From positions 744,001 through 808,000 of the forward strand of contig CM048843.1 of NCBI GenBank assembly GCA_026545765.1: DNA of 64,000 nucleotides, in the 5' to 3' direction. This DNA comes from Plantago major (taxonomy: Eukaryota; Streptophyta; Magnoliopsida; Lamiales; Plantaginaceae). The position numbers and the translations under genes were made by a program. A model generated the notes under the pieces. That model worked only from the letters and a program-made list of their open reading frames with translations. It ran no database searches and was not told where the DNA came from. Positions 1 through 11,127 of this stretch are shown here, one piece after another. Every line of letters starts with the position of its first letter. The first letter of the stretch is position 1.

Positions 1-947
1 TGATAGAAAATGTCGTATTCACTCAGCTCGATTGCCCACTTAGAGAGTCGTCCAGATTGATTGGGCTTCCCCAGGACCTGTTTCAAAGGTTCCGTAGTTA
101 GTACCACTATTTTGTGAGACTTGAAGTATGGCTTTAACCGCCTTGCGGTGTAAACCAAAGCGTATGCAAACTTCTCAATCTTCACGTATCTTGTCTCCAC
201 CCCTGCAAGGGCTTTACTAAGATAGTAGATTGGCAAGTGATCATTAGCTTGAATCCGTACTAATACGGAACTCATTGCCTCTTCCGTGATTGCTAGGTAG
301 AGGTAGAGTGGTTCTCCTTCGACGAGTTTGGAGAGCAGTGGAGGGGAATGGAGGTACTTTTTCAGTTTGTCGAAAGCCTCAGAACATTCCGTGGTCCACT
401 CAAAGCTCTCTCCTTTCCGGAGGATTTTAAAGAACGGAAGATTCTTCTCAGCAGAGCGTGAAATAAAACGACTTAAGGACATGAGACGTCCTATGAGTTG
501 TTGTACCTCATTGAGGTTCTTCGGATGCGGCAGATCTAGGATTGCCTTAATCTTCTCGGGGTTTGCGCTTATCCCCCTTTCTGTGACCATGTATCCGAGG
601 AACTTTCCTCCTTTCACTCCGAACGTGCACTAATCTGGATTTAGTTTCATTCCGTACTTCCTAAGGATAGCGAAGCACCTGTTCAAATGATGCACATGTT
701 GCTCTTCAGTTTTGCTCTTGACGAGCATGTCATCCACGTATACTTCCATGGTTTTCCCAATTTCTTCCTTGAACATCTGGTTCACCAGACGTTGGTAAGT
801 GGCTCCCGCATTTTTCAATCCGAAGGGCATCACCTTGAAGCAGTATACCCCCCTGCAGCGAAGAAGGCTGTTTTCTTGATGTCGTCCTTGTCCATCCGGA
901 TTTGGTAAAAACCTTGGTATGCATCCATAAAATTCAGTAATGCACAT
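1..947 (-). pseudogene. gypsy reverse transcriptase (C-terminal half) and RNase H start
   Basis: This continues the pol frame that begins at 2254. The catalytic YVDDM motif is encoded near 740-755, preceded by the conserved block VMPFGLKNAGATYQ. An in-frame TAG at about 630, where the family has a lysine codon after LNPD, cuts the frame. Coding resemblance resumes below it with [15 protein letters not shown] and then RNase H-like sequence reaching the window edge. The join to the upstream frame is broken at a run of six G residues (minus strand, about 848-853), a likely homopolymer slip. It is a dead polymerase gene. Confidence 0.85.
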
Positions 948-2254
948 TCGGACGTGGAGTCAACCAACTGATCTATTCGTGGTAAAGGGTACGGGTCCTT
1001 TGGGCAGAACTTGTTCAACCTAGTGAAATCATTACACATCCGCCATTTGCCTGGTGATTTTTCTACCAGAACCACGTTGCAAACCCAATCAGAGTAACGG
1101 AATTCTTCGATATGCCCTTCTTTCAGGAGTCGCTCAACTTCAGCGGATATGATGGCATCCTTGACCGGACCAAAATCTTTCCTCTTTTGTCGGATATATT
1201 TAATCGAGGGATCCATGTTCAGACGGTGAACAGTAATCCTCGGATCTATTCCCTTCAGGTCATCGGTACACCATGCAAACACATCACTGTTGTCTCGGAG
1301 ACAGGCAATGAGCTTCATCTCCACCTCCGCGTTCATCTCTATTCCGATTCTTGTCTTCTTGTCCGGGCTTCCAACAACAATCTCGATTTCCTTGAGAGTT
1401 TCATGAGGCTCGATTCGCACAGTTCTAGGAAACTTCTCCTTCTGGCTCCCTACTCCAATCTGCGGATTCTCCTTTTTGTCCGAAAGAACAACTGGTGGGT
1501 CAGAGGTCAAAGTGACTGTCAACACGGGGGCGGACGCTCTTCTTGTGGACATAATGTAACATTCCCAAGCTTCACGGACGTTTCCCACCTCTTCTCCAAC
1601 TCCGAAGGGAGTTGGAAACTTCATTCTGTTATGGAGAGTGGAGGAAATAGCCCGGAATTGATTGAGTCCCGGACGCCCAAAGATGGCATTGTAGTCAAAA
1701 GTCCGGTCCACCACTACAAAACGGACTTGCTGTGTCACTCTTGCAGGGTGCGTCCCAAGTGAAACGTGAAGTATGACACTTCCTAAAGGACGGACGGTAC
1801 CTCCTCCGAACCCTAATATGTAGGTGTTGAATCTCTCAAATCGGATTCTTCCCAGATTCATCTGATCTATTGTCGATTTGGAGATGATGTTCGAGGAACT
1901 CCCCGTGTCTACCAGGATCTTGTTTACCCGATAAGTTGCGATGGTTAAAGAAACCACCAGCGGAACATCCGGATCGTCAATGTCTTCTCCTCCTGCCGCA
2001 GGAGGAGGGATCTCGCTATCATCAAAGGATATGGCGTTTGTCCTTCGAATTGCTGGAGCAGCATACGATCTGTCATTGTTCCGGAGATTCTGAGCTTTCC
2101 GTTCTCTCGCGTTCCTACTATTGCCCCTAGTTGGTCCGCCTGCGATGGTGTTGATCACTCCGCTGTATGGAGCATTCTCCATTTCAACGTCATCAACATA
2201 CCTGTATGGGTGTCGGTCCGTGCGAGGCGGATAGTTAGCCGACGGAGGTGGCAA
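830..2254 (-). pseudogene. gypsy aspartic protease and reverse transcriptase N-terminal half
   Basis: An open frame of 474 codons covers the polyprotein from protease into the RT fingers. The retropepsin active site is visible as LVDTGSSSNI (about residues 113-122), with the downstream block FGRPGL. RT follows with WRMCNDFTRLNKFCPKD and LNFMDAYQGFYQIRM, the latter carrying the first catalytic aspartate. The frame is lost near 850 in a G homopolymer, just before the expected VMPFGL block, so palm and active site lie in another frame. Protease and RT-fingers residues look unspoiled, so this break may be fairly recent. Confidence 0.87.
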
Positions 2255-2669
2255 TGATAGCGGCCGGGATGGTGGTTCTATAGCATTATCCTCCCTCCTT
2301 CACTCCGTTCTATCGTGCCTGGAACTTGCAGTACCCCTTTGCATTCTTATTCTTCCGGTTGTTGTGAGAGGGCTTTGGCCATTGGACATCCAGCTTCTTC
2401 TCGATGATAGTCGCCAAGATGGCGGATCTTGGTCTATTGAGACGGGTTTAATCCGCGTATCTCCTCGGCGGACTCCTTTCTCTGTGGAAGCCTTTATCTC
2501 TGTCCTTCTTTGGGTCAAACTTCCCCTAGCGTTGCTCTTGTTTCATCGGCTCCTTTCCTTTCTTGGAACCAGCTCTTACTGGAACATTCCTTCGGTACTC
2601 CTCTCCGTACATCACTTCTTCACAGATGTCATCTAAATGCTTTTCACTCCTCACTTCCTGACTAGAGAG

Positions 2670-3970
2670 TTAGAGTTCTGAGTTGAAAGTATTAGCATAC
2701 AGGTGACGGACCCGTTCCTTAATACTGTGTGGCTCAACTCGAAGAACTTCCGCGTGAAAGCGATCTAGGAAGGTCCTTAGATCCTCTTGCTCCCGCTGTA
2801 TAACTTCTGCCAGGTGCTCTACGGTACGCTTTCTCCTTTTTGATTTTCCAAATCGTGCCAAGAACATGGAAGAAAGGTCTGCATATGACCTTATCGACTT
2901 GTTCGGCAAAGCGATGTACCAATCTATAGTCATTCCGAAGAGAGTGGATGAGAACGTAAGAGCTTTCATATTGTCGCTCATTCCCTTGGAATCCATCTTG
3001 CTGTTGTACCTTGTCAGGTGACCAACGGGACAAGTATCTCCATAGTAGTATTCCATGCTCGGAATTACCTGATCCGAGTTTCTGTTTCTTTCCTTCTCTC
3101 TCATGATGTCATCGCACAAGGGGTTTGGTGCACTAGTACTTATCTGCTCGTGGTCTTTTACCAGGCGTCCGAGATTCAGAAACTGGGCCTCCAAAGCCTT
3201 CTGCTGAGCGTAGATCTCGTCAGCAGTCATGATCCCTCCTGTTCTCGGATGAACAGCTACATCTGCGGGGAGTTCATCTATCCGGACCACTGGAACAGTT
3301 TCTGCTACTTGATCTCTGTCTCTCGGAGGTGCTTGTCGCGGAACTCCTGGATGCCTATTATCCCCTTCTTGATACTCTCTCCTTCCGTTTGGCCTTCCTT
3401 CACCCCGAGCTTGAGATGTAGATGCTCGCCGATCTAGAAGGTTTCGCAAATCCTCTTGAGGTGGCTGATTTCCTAACCTCTATTGGATCGGTCGTTGCCT
3501 GTTTCTTGATAATGCAGGCTCTGCTTGAGCAGGAGTAGCCACTGGCGGAGTGGATTTCTGAGGATGGGCATTGTTAGATCCCAGGCATCCTTGGATGATT
3601 GTGAGCAATCTATAAAACTGAGTCTCACTTAGTCCGAGGTCACTAGTGCAGAAAATGCGACCATCGGGCATAGTGAACTATTGGCCTGTAGTGGGCCCTG
3701 AGCTTCTGCCGGAGAAGCTCGTACGACCCCTTCTCCATGGCTCACAGGCACAACATTCTCAGGAATACTTCGGACTCCCCTGTGCGGAGCGTCTCTTCCT
3801 TCATCTGAGGATGGGCTGGCTATGCGCCCATCGCTTGGATATCTCCTTCCAGCGTTCCCTCCAGCCACAGTGGCTCTTCGTCCACGGGTGGGCAGACGTC
3901 CCCGTGGGCGTGGTGGTGGTGTTCCTACGCCTGCAGCACTTGTCCGTGCTATCCGTCTTGTTCTTGCCAT
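2670..3970 (-). pseudogene. gypsy gag, interrupted
   Basis: The gag frame probably starts at 3970 (MARTRRIARTSAAG), about 40 bp inside the primer-binding site. It is proline- and arginine-rich at first, shifts frame near 3660, meets an in-frame stop at 3478-3480, then runs open to 2670. The 259-codon stretch contains the retrotransposon gag (capsid) signature: FGMTIDWYIALPNKSI, FLARFGKSKRRKRTVEHL and LRTFLDRFHAEVL. No CCHC zinc knuckle was found between it and the protease, and 2255-2669 has only short broken frames. Confidence 0.8.
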
Positions 3971-4010
3971 CAGCTTAACTTAAACACGAAAACTTTTTGT
4001 AAAGTTTCCC

Positions 4011-4023
4011 TCAAACGGCGCCA
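4011..4023 (-). promoter_or_regulatory. primer-binding site of the gypsy element
   Basis: The minus strand reads TGGCGCCGTTTGA three bases inside the LTR end. TGGCGCCG primer sites are common in plant Ty3/gypsy elements and pair with a tRNA 3' end. Its position next to the TG...CA boundary fixes the LTR edge and the direction of the element. Confidence 0.75.
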
Positions 4024-4026
4024 AAA

Positions 4027-4959
4027 TGTTGAGGGGTAAAACCTCGAACACTAACTAAACTATTACAAGTAACCTAATCTAGGACCCGCCTCCGACTTGA
4101 AGTCCGAAGCAAGACTGATCCGAGCTAGAGTACCTGAAAGGACTAAGTGGGGGGGGGGGTTAGAATAGGTTACCCGGATTGCATATGTCAATCCGGTAAG
4201 AGACTTTACTCAAGAGAGAGTTGGAAGCTCTCAATGTAATAGTTATGAGGAAAGTTATGAAATCAAGAGTGTTTATCACTTAGGGATCCTCACTTTGATA
4301 TTGCTTATCCCTCGAGAATTGTGACTTACCTCAAGGTCTTGGACCTTGTGCTATACTTATAGTTATCATATCTTGTGAGATTGCTCACAAGATGATGCAA
4401 AGTGTATGCTTCAGATTTGGACACCAATGCTACCTTTGGTCCATGGCCCATTACAGGATAGTAATCCCATTATAATTAATGGGCCTGGAAGGGTAGTTTG
4501 GACCTTTCCCTCAGAGAGTACTGTTCCGCACGTTGGGTCCGTGTAAGTTCCTCGGATAGATCTGTATGCTTGGTTGATCTGGCCTTGGGCAACTCAAGGT
4601 GTCCGGACCTAGAGTTCCACGGGAGTATCTCATTGGTTCTGTTATATACGTTTGGTCTTACTGTGATGGTGGCGTCCGAGATTCTCTCGACCGGTCCGTT
4701 TAGCATCTTAGGACTGACAGTTTGTGGTACTTGGAAGGACCATGTGACCTTTTGTCAGGTTCGGAAGTCATCCATCTAGCTTAGTCGGACCTAGCTGAAA
4801 TGGCGTGTTGACTTGTAAATACTAGTTGACCTGAGATGGTTTCCTTTATGTCGGACCATTCGAAGGTCGGACTAGCAATGAATAGGCTATCTCAGCCTTG
4901 ATGTGCTTTAGGACGCTCTAAGGCGCCCTTAACGGATTTGGCACATGTCCGTATCAACA
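4027..4959 (-). repeat. 5' LTR of the gypsy element, 933 bp
   Basis: The boundaries are the perfect 6-bp inverted ends TGTTGA and TCAACA, and the inner edge is confirmed by the adjacent primer-binding site. The second LTR is outside the window, so pairwise divergence and age cannot be judged. An 11-base G run sits at 4149-4159. The five bases outside the outer edge are CAAAG (4960-4964), the expected half of a target duplication. Confidence 0.82.
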
Positions 4960-5536
4960 CAAAGAATTCAAGATATTGCTCATGTTAAACATAATCAGAA
5001 TGATAATCGCAGGCAAGCTCATACAATTCGACAACAAGAACAAGAACGAATTGTAAAGAGATAAACGATAGAGAATTACCACAATAATCAGGAATTCGAT
5101 ATCAATCCTTCAATCAAAGATAAAACCAAGCTCCAATGTGTTTTAATGTCAAGAATAATGTCTCTTGGAGCTTTTCTCAAAACTAGGTTAAAAGAAGTCT
5201 GAAAGAAAAGAAATCAATATTCTAATCTAATAAGGAAAATAAAATCAATTCTGCATCGCTCGCTGCGGCGGAAGAAATAGCTCGGCGCGGCGAGCCTTCT
5301 TAATCGCACTGTATATCCAGCTCGCATAATCTCGCCGTGGCGGACCAATTCCTTCGCCACGGCGAGCTTCAATCTTCAAACAGGAGCATCACTCGCTAAA
5401 TCTCGCCGCGGCGAGCCATGCTGGAACTTCCAATGCCAAGCTCGTAAAATCTCACCGCGGCATGCTAACCGACTTGTCTTCATACGGCTCAAAAGACACA
5501 GATTTCTACAAAACACAAACAAAACACCAATGCGTA
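4960..5536. other. non-genic stretch with GC-rich palindromic repeats
   Basis: No gene is visible. About 5255-5465 holds at least six variants of the self-complementary core CTCGCCGCGGCGAG, separated by 25-45 bp of AT-richer sequence. This resembles untranslated leader or LTR-proximal DNA of an unrecognised retroelement that the CACTA element later split; 9802-9984 would be its other side. Confidence 0.45.
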
Positions 5537-5569
5537 CACTACAAGAATTCTGAGTTAAAACGATGGAAA

Positions 5570-5830
5570 GGAGCGACGGATTAAAATTATCCGTCGCTTA
5601 TTAGCGACGGATAATTTTATCTGTCGCTATATGGGCGACGGATTTTATTAATCCGTCGCCCGGTGTTTGACTTTTTTTAAAAAAAATTAAATATTAACGA
5701 CGGATAAATTATCCGTCGTTAATATTTATATGTAAAAAAAAATTAAAAACTGGCGACGGATAACTATCCGTCGCCCCGTATAGCGACGGATCTCTATTTT
5801 GGGCCGACGGATACGTGTCCGTCGGCCCAG
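5570..5830. repeat. left subterminal repeat array of the CACTA element
   Basis: About six paired copies of a GACGGAT / ATCCGTC core are arranged head-to-head, each able to fold into a hairpin with a short AT loop (for example 5573-5607). In CACTA elements such subterminal repeats are binding sites for the TnpA protein. They match the array at the other end. Confidence 0.85.
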
Positions 5831-6114
5831 AAAGGTTTTAATCGGAAGGGGGCTGAAGCAGAAGCCATTTCCGACCATTTTTCTTCTTCGTTTTTCTTCC
5901 TTTCTCCTCCGTCAAATCCGGCCATTTGTTGTCGATTCTTCCCAATCTTGGTGTCAATTCGAAGATCGTTGGACGAGGAGCTCGTTTCTTCCTTCAATTT
6001 TTCATCCGCTATTTTCTTCGGAATCAAAGGTATTACTTCTAAACCCTAACTTTTGAAAAATTGGGATTTTTTTTGATTTTTGACTACTTATTCTCAATTG
6101 TATGTTTATATGAA

Positions 6115-6440
6115 ATATGTAGTAGCTTGTTTAGTTAATTTGATCAATTATATGTAATTTGATTAATTTCATTTGTATATGTAATTTGATAGTTAGTTTA
6201 GTTAATTTGATATGAATGTATGTAGTAATTCAATATGTATGTATGTTAATTCGATAAGTATGTATGTAGTGAAGTATGTATGTTAATTAAGTATGTATGA
6301 AGTTGGTTTAGTTAGTTTAGTTAATTTCATATGTATGTTAAGTATGTATGTAGTAATTGGATATGTATGTGTAATTTGATATGTATGTTAAGTATGTATG
6401 TAGTTAGTTTAGTTAATTTGATATGTATGTAAGTAGTAGT
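6115..6440. repeat. TATG-type simple repeat in the CACTA interior
   Basis: Imperfect tandem repeats built from GTATGTATG and TTTAGTTAATTTGATATG fill this stretch before the TNP2 fragment. No coding potential is seen. Confidence 0.6.
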
Positions 6441-6726
6441 TGGAGTTGATTTGATAAATTCGTATATGTACTAAATTACGAGGATGTAGTTAAGTGTTTT
6501 GAGCGGCGGATAATATGTTGATTATATTAACGTGTAATTTATAATTTATAACTCGTAGTAGTAAAACACGTAATAAATTTTGTAACATATCGAACACTTA
6601 ATAATTAATTTATAAGGTACGTATAATAATTAACAATTAATCTCTACAATCTTCTTATCCGAATTGGAATCGATCTAATAAATTAAATACGATCTAATCA
6701 ATTGGAACAGGTTAAAAAAGTATACA

Positions 6727-7142
6727 ATGAATTCCGACCGTTCATGGATGTAATCGATAAATGCGGTAAATGGCAGAGTTTCTAGGAGTTTTGTAGAAGG
6801 GGTTAAAGGTTTCATCTCGTTTGCCATGGGACGTCCGGCTTGTGCAACTGGGGGTTGATAAAGTGTCCTTGCACATTGAAAACCTGTAGAAACAAGCAAT
6901 TTATGACTCCTACAGAGATATTCGAGCACTTGCGACGTTATGGATTCATTCCTGAGTATCATGTATGGATTCATCACGGTGAGGAAGCACCGTCCATGGC
7001 ATACCTCCAATGGAGGGAGAGGCGGGGTTTGGGGCCACCTATTGAGTGCCTTTCTACTTGTCGGAACATGTGCATGTTGTATTGGGAGGAGGATGTAGAT
7101 CTGTTGGAATGCAAGTTCTGTGGTAGGGAGCGTCACAAGTGA
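6727..7142 (+). pseudogene. TNP2-type CACTA transposase, N-terminal fragment
   Basis: Starting at the ATG at 6727, the sequence follows the first exon of plant CACTA TNP2 proteins: a DRSWM start, then VEGVKGFISFAM, then a Cys-rich block LIKCPCTLKTCRNK, EHLRRYGFIPEYHVWIHHGE, and a second cysteine pair in CKFCGRERHK. This corresponds to the transposase-associated domain at the N terminus of the family. A stop lies eight codons in, and a +1 shift near 6850 separates the first block from the cysteine block. The DDE catalytic region is absent, and the next sequence is a TnpA-like gene. The assignment rests on motif resemblance. Confidence 0.72.
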
Positions 7143-7411
7143 TGAGGAGGGGGCTGCAAGAGAAAGAATCATTTGATAATCCGTTTTGTCTCTAGGCTTG
7201 TATAACTAGTAATCATAGAAGCAAATGATGAGTTGTTTGATCTGCACGAGACCAATATGTAGACTTAGAGGACAGCGATAACAGTATATTATGTGTATTA
7301 TTACTAGTTAGTAGTTGATAACACTTAAGTAATTATATGTGTTATTATAATTTGTTCTGTATTATAACTCGTACTAACACATTTTATTGTATTTATTACA
7401 TGTTTTTGCAG

Positions 7412-9172
7412 ATGCCGCGACAGAGGAAGTCCACCTATCCCCCCCCTTACACAGCCGCATGATAGTCTTTGGGTCGGGACAGTCGAGGACAGGAGGGCTC
7501 TGGTAGTCGAGCGTGGTCTCGATTCCTGAGACTCCCCCAGCAGGAGAGAGCAGCCAGGGCTCTACCAGTCAGCCCGGACACATACGGGAGGGCGACCATG
7601 ACGATTGTCCCTACCTCGTGTTCGATCCAATGAATCCCAACGTCACGTGGGACGGTTTGCCTGTGATTTTTCCTGCTGGTCCTGCCAAGTAAGTATTATA
7701 CATTCTTCTTAAATATGTAAAACATAACTTATGATAGTTGACAAGTATAAATTGTTGTACTAAAGTAATATATATTCATTTCTTGTATCTTATACATTGA
7801 CAACATTTATGGCCTCGGGAGGTGCACAACAAACTAGGTGACATCTTCCGGGGCAGGAGAGAGCCACCGGGGCAGGGTGGTGAGTGTTGGAGCCGAGTAC
7901 TTCGATGAGCTGAGAGTAAGTTAAAATATTACATTCCTTTGTTTGTAATTATAATCGTTTTAATATGAGTGGTATATTAGCCACTGTATGTGAGTGGTAT
8001 GTTAGCCACTTTATTTGGGTGATATGTTAGTCACCATTGTGTTAGTAAAATTTAGGACAATGTGAGTGGTATGTTAGCCACTATATGTGAGTGGTATGTT
8101 AGCCACTTTGTTTGGGTGATATGTTAGTCACCATATCTGTTATGTTGTTGTATCTTATTAAATTGATGTTGCATGGTGACGTTATGTATGGACTTTAGAT
8201 GTTGTATGAAATTGGGAATGTAGGAGTACTTCATTCCCAGCAGGTTGATCCCACAGATCTGGCGTGTTTACGAGACTGTGGGATCTAAACTGTACAGGGA
8301 TATGGTCTGTACTTGGAAGGCCATTCGGGATCGGGGTGGCCCAATGCCTCCACAGGTTGATGCAGCGGAGTGGGCCCTTTGGGATGCCTACTGGCACCGA
8401 ACTGATGTACAGGACAATGCCTACATCAACAGACAGAACCGGCATCAACAGACAGAACCGGGCATCTCAGTCTGATGCGGCAGGAAGGGTCGTTCACCAC
8501 CTTGGGAGGCGATCTACTCTCACTGATTATTACCAATCGGTATGTATATATATGTTTTTTTTCAATCTAGCATTACGTGTATGTATTGTGTCTCTGATTA
8601 CTTGTGAGATGATAAATTGTTGACTATATATGTTGTTCAGATCTCACGGGGGGAGGTGACATCCAAGTATGACATCTTCAAGAAGGCCAAGCAGAAGGGC
8701 GGGGTATGGACCGACTGCCAGGCCTCGTCTATTCCGGTATGTTTATGTTGCTTAACGTTCATATTTGTACACTATTACAAGTTATTTTTGAAAAATAGTA
8801 ACTGATCATGATATCTGCTATTTACGATTTCAGGCTGAGGTTGATGCTCATGTGGCGAGGCAGGAAGAGATGTGATGTGTCAACAAGTTGACAACATCTT
8901 CTAGAGGTCAACAAACAGACGACAAGAAAGGATCGAATATATGGACTCGGAGCCTCGGTTTGAGCTTGGCTAGTCCGGTGCTCCTCATCATCATCCCAGC
9001 CTAGACGTCCGGTTACACATAGGACCGTGTCTTGGAATCGTGCAAAGCAGTCCGGAACAGTTGCGGCTTCAACTCAAGAGATGGAACGGCAAGCCAAAGA
9101 ACAAAGGGAGGAGAACGAGCGCCTTGATTCTGAATGGAGTTCATGTCGGCCGCCAAATTTCACCCCCGTCTA
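7412..9172 (+). pseudogene. TnpA-like (plant En/Spm Transposase_24 type) gene remnant
   Basis: A plausible exon opens at the ATG at 7412 right after a CAG acceptor (MPRQRK...), and broken exons follow. The best-preserved parts are 8230-8480 (YETVGSKLYRDMVCTWKAI), 8480-8540 (GRVVHHLGRRSTLTDYYQ) and 8641-8735 (SKYDIFKKAKQKGGVW). These match the layout of the plant En/Spm TnpA-like family, in which the protein binds the subterminal repeats. A charged helical tail (MERQAKEQREENERL) near 9080-9125 would be its coiled coil. Introns with GT ends, for example after 8539 and 8735, fit a spliced gene. Stops such as those after YPPPYTAA show decay. Confidence 0.62.
7964..8133. repeat. tandem 20-bp hairpin repeats in a CACTA intron
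   Basis: Six copies of a unit such as GAGTGGTATGTTAGCCACT or GGGTGATATGTTAGTCACC occur here. In each, GTGG/CCAC or GGTGA/TCACC arms flank a TATGTTAG-like loop, so every unit is itself a small hairpin. The variants keep arm pairing while the arm sequence changes. They lie in the non-coding gap between two TnpA-like exon remnants. Confidence 0.7.
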
Positions 9173-9364
9173 GTAGCTAGTTATGTATATGTACGTTCGG
9201 ATTTATTATATTTACACTTGTTCGGATAATTTCTCCTGCTCCGGATATTACTTTTTTTATTTATCATTTATTGAAATATTTTCCGTATTATTGAATTATT
9301 ATCGAACATTATATTGATTAAATAGGTGAACTACGAAAAACAGGGATTAATATGAAATAAATAG

Positions 9365-9785
9365 TGACGGAATAAATAGTGACGGATTAATAGTGACGGA
9401 ATAAATAGTGACGGAATTTCAGATTCCGTCACTAATTCCAATAATATATTGGGCGACGGATAGATACTATCCGTCGCCAAATATAACGACGGATAGATTC
9501 TATCCATCGTTAAATATAACGACGGATAGATTCTATCTGTCGTCACATCTAACGACGGATAGATTCTATCCGTCGTTACATTTGGCGACAGATAGTATCT
9601 ATCCGTCGTCAAAAATCAATTTTAAAAAAAATAAAATAAAAAGTCAAATATGATAATCCGTCGTGAATTGGACGACGGATTATCTATCCGTCGTCAAAGA
9701 CCCAGTGGGGCGACGGAATTACTATCCGTCGCCCGGGGCGACGGATCGCTGGTCTGTAGCGACAGATCTATCCGTCGCTACATAC
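9365..9785. repeat. right subterminal repeat array of the CACTA element
   Basis: About twelve GACGGAT / ATCCGTC cores occur, mostly as inverted pairs around TAGATTCTATC-like loops at 9450-9610, then denser copies to the end. It mirrors the left array in sequence and confirms that both ends belong to one element. Confidence 0.85.
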
Positions 9786-9801
9786 CAGTTTTTTTGTAGT
9801 G

Positions 9802-9984
9802 GTAAAAGCGAACTAAAAAGACTACAAAACTAAAGACAGACTCACAAAGACCGCTAAAAAAGACCAAATGAGACGTCAGAATATTGTCTCATCAGTACCT
9901 TACGTCTCTTTACTCTTGTTGCCTTGCAGTTTGTCGGTGCCCCTCAATTCATTAACCTAATTTGATTGTAGATTTCTGAGCGTC
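9802..9984. other. right flank of the CACTA target, no gene
   Basis: This continues the unclassified sequence that ends at 5536 on the other side of the CACTA insertion. It starts with the second GTA of the target duplication. Nothing coding is seen. Confidence 0.5.
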
Positions 9985-10720
9985 TACACCAATATATATT
10001 TCATTATTATTTTTGGTATGTTGACTGTATATATAGTTTTTATTAAATCTCATATAACTTTATCTACAAAAATCTGAAAAATATTTTGTACATATATTTG
10101 AATTCGCCATGACAAGACGAATCCATAGACACTAATCTTGAATACTATTACACCAGATTCATTAAATCCTACGTGGAATTTTGTAGAATTAGTTGTATTT
10201 TAGCCAGTATATATTTCATTGTTATTTTTTGTGTGTTGACTGTATATATAGTTTTTATAAATCTCATATAACTTTATCTACAAAAATCCAAAAAATATTT
10301 TGAACATATATTTGAATTCGTCACGACAAGATGAATCCATAGACATCAATCTTATATACTAATTAATTAAATAATTCATTTTATTCATTAAAGTAAAATA
10401 TAAATTTATTAAATAAGAAAAAATGAAATAATAAAATTTTAAAAATACAGCATTTTTTAAAATTAATTCAATCCTACGTAGAATTTTGTGAAATTAGTTG
10501 CATTTTCAACCAGTATATCTTTCACTATTTTTATTAAATCTCATATAAACTTATCTACAAAACCCCGAAAAATATTTTGAATATATATTTGAATTCACCG
10601 TGACAAGACGAATCCATAAACACCAATCTAGATTATTATTATCATTATTAATTAAATAAATTATTTTTTCACTAGAATAAAATATAATTTATTAAATAAG
10701 ATAAAATGAAATAATGGAAT
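9985..10720. repeat. three imperfect copies of an AT-rich dispersed repeat
   Basis: Three units start near 9990, 10200 and 10505. Each has the same order of landmarks: a tract like TTGACTGTATATATAG, then CTCATATAACTTTATCTAC, then GACAAGACGAATCCATA. The same unit appears in inverse orientation at 58290-58770. No open reading frame of interest occurs; the family is not recognised. Confidence 0.75.
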
Positions 10721-10908
10721 TTTAAACATCAAGCAGAGTCCGAATAGGGGGGCGAGAACTTTGTTCCATGAAGTTTTGTCAGGTTAAACGTGAGGCTAAT
10801 GTTTTAGCGCTTATATTATCAGTTGGGTGTTCTTATATAACATAATATAATATATAAGTTGATGGGCTAAATCCCACCAGATTCATCAAATTCCAAACAT
10901 ATGAAATT

Positions 10909-11127
10909 TTGATACGGTTGAGCAGAGTCCGAATAGGGGGACGTATTAGTGTTGTTAGGGATCATGAGGGTAGATTATTGCTTGGTAACAAAATTTTATG
11001 TCTTATGGTTGCTGAAAATGCGGAAGGTTGGCCAGCCAAATTTATAACTAAATTTATTCGAGATTTTGAGTGGCAACATGTAGTAATTGAAAGATATTGT
11101 TCTTTGGACAATACTAAGCTAATCTAA
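10909..11127 (+). pseudogene. RNase H-like (RVT_3 type) fragment
   Basis: A 72-codon frame carries VRDHEGRLLLGNK, then AENAEGWPAKF, then FEWQHVVIERYCS. This resembles the plant RNase H-like domain found next to LINE reverse transcriptases and in standalone host proteins: a VVRD.EG strand, an AEA-like helix and a VIE.D strand. The acidic residue expected after VIE is replaced (ERYCS here, ERDCS in the related copy at 57095-57390), and the domain is incomplete at both ends. It is best read as a captured or decayed fragment inside a repeat, not a gene. Confidence 0.5.

Larger units (their letters stand above)
1..4959 (-). mobile_element. Ty3/gypsy retrotransposon, Tat-like lineage, partial and decayed
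   Basis: The element reads leftward and runs off the left window edge. In its own order it shows a 5' LTR (4027-4959), a primer-binding site touching the LTR (4011-4023), gag (start near 3970), an aspartic protease, reverse transcriptase and the start of RNase H. The gag-protease-RT-RNase H order is that of Ty3/gypsy. The protease motif LVDTGSSSNI and the RT block YPLPRIDQLVD resemble the plant Tat/Retand/Ogre group rather than Athila, which is a family-level inference. Stops and frameshifts in gag and pol show it is not coding-competent. The integrase and 3' LTR lie outside the window. Confidence 0.9.
5537..9801 (+). mobile_element. CACTA (En/Spm) DNA transposon, internally deleted
   Basis: The left end begins CACTACAAGAATTC and the right end finishes with a copy of the inverted terminus (complement CACTACAAAAAAACTGG). 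The element is flanked by a perfect 3-bp duplication, GTA at 5534-5536 and 9802-9804, as expected for CACTA. Both ends carry dense subterminal hairpin repeats of a GACGGAT core. Inside are a fragment of a TNP2-type transposase and a TnpA-like gene remnant, but not the TNP2 catalytic core. It is therefore a non-autonomous derivative of 4,265 bp that could at most be moved by a relative. Confidence 0.93.

Noticed and set aside
1112..1762. 216-codon open frame on the plus strand
   Set aside because: It is antisense to the protease-RT frame of the gypsy element and shows no protein-like pattern of its own.
3646..3978. 110-codon plus-strand frame
   Set aside because: Mirror of the GC-rich gag start on the minus strand.
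9331..9653. Repeat-rich frames with TDRYYPSPN-type repeats on both strands, resembling a repeat protein
   Set aside because: They are translations of the CACTA subterminal hairpin array, not a gene.
9365..9785. Regularly spaced repeats that could suggest a CRISPR array
   Set aside because: The units are inverted pairs of a transposon-end motif in a plant genome, with no unique spacers of constant length.
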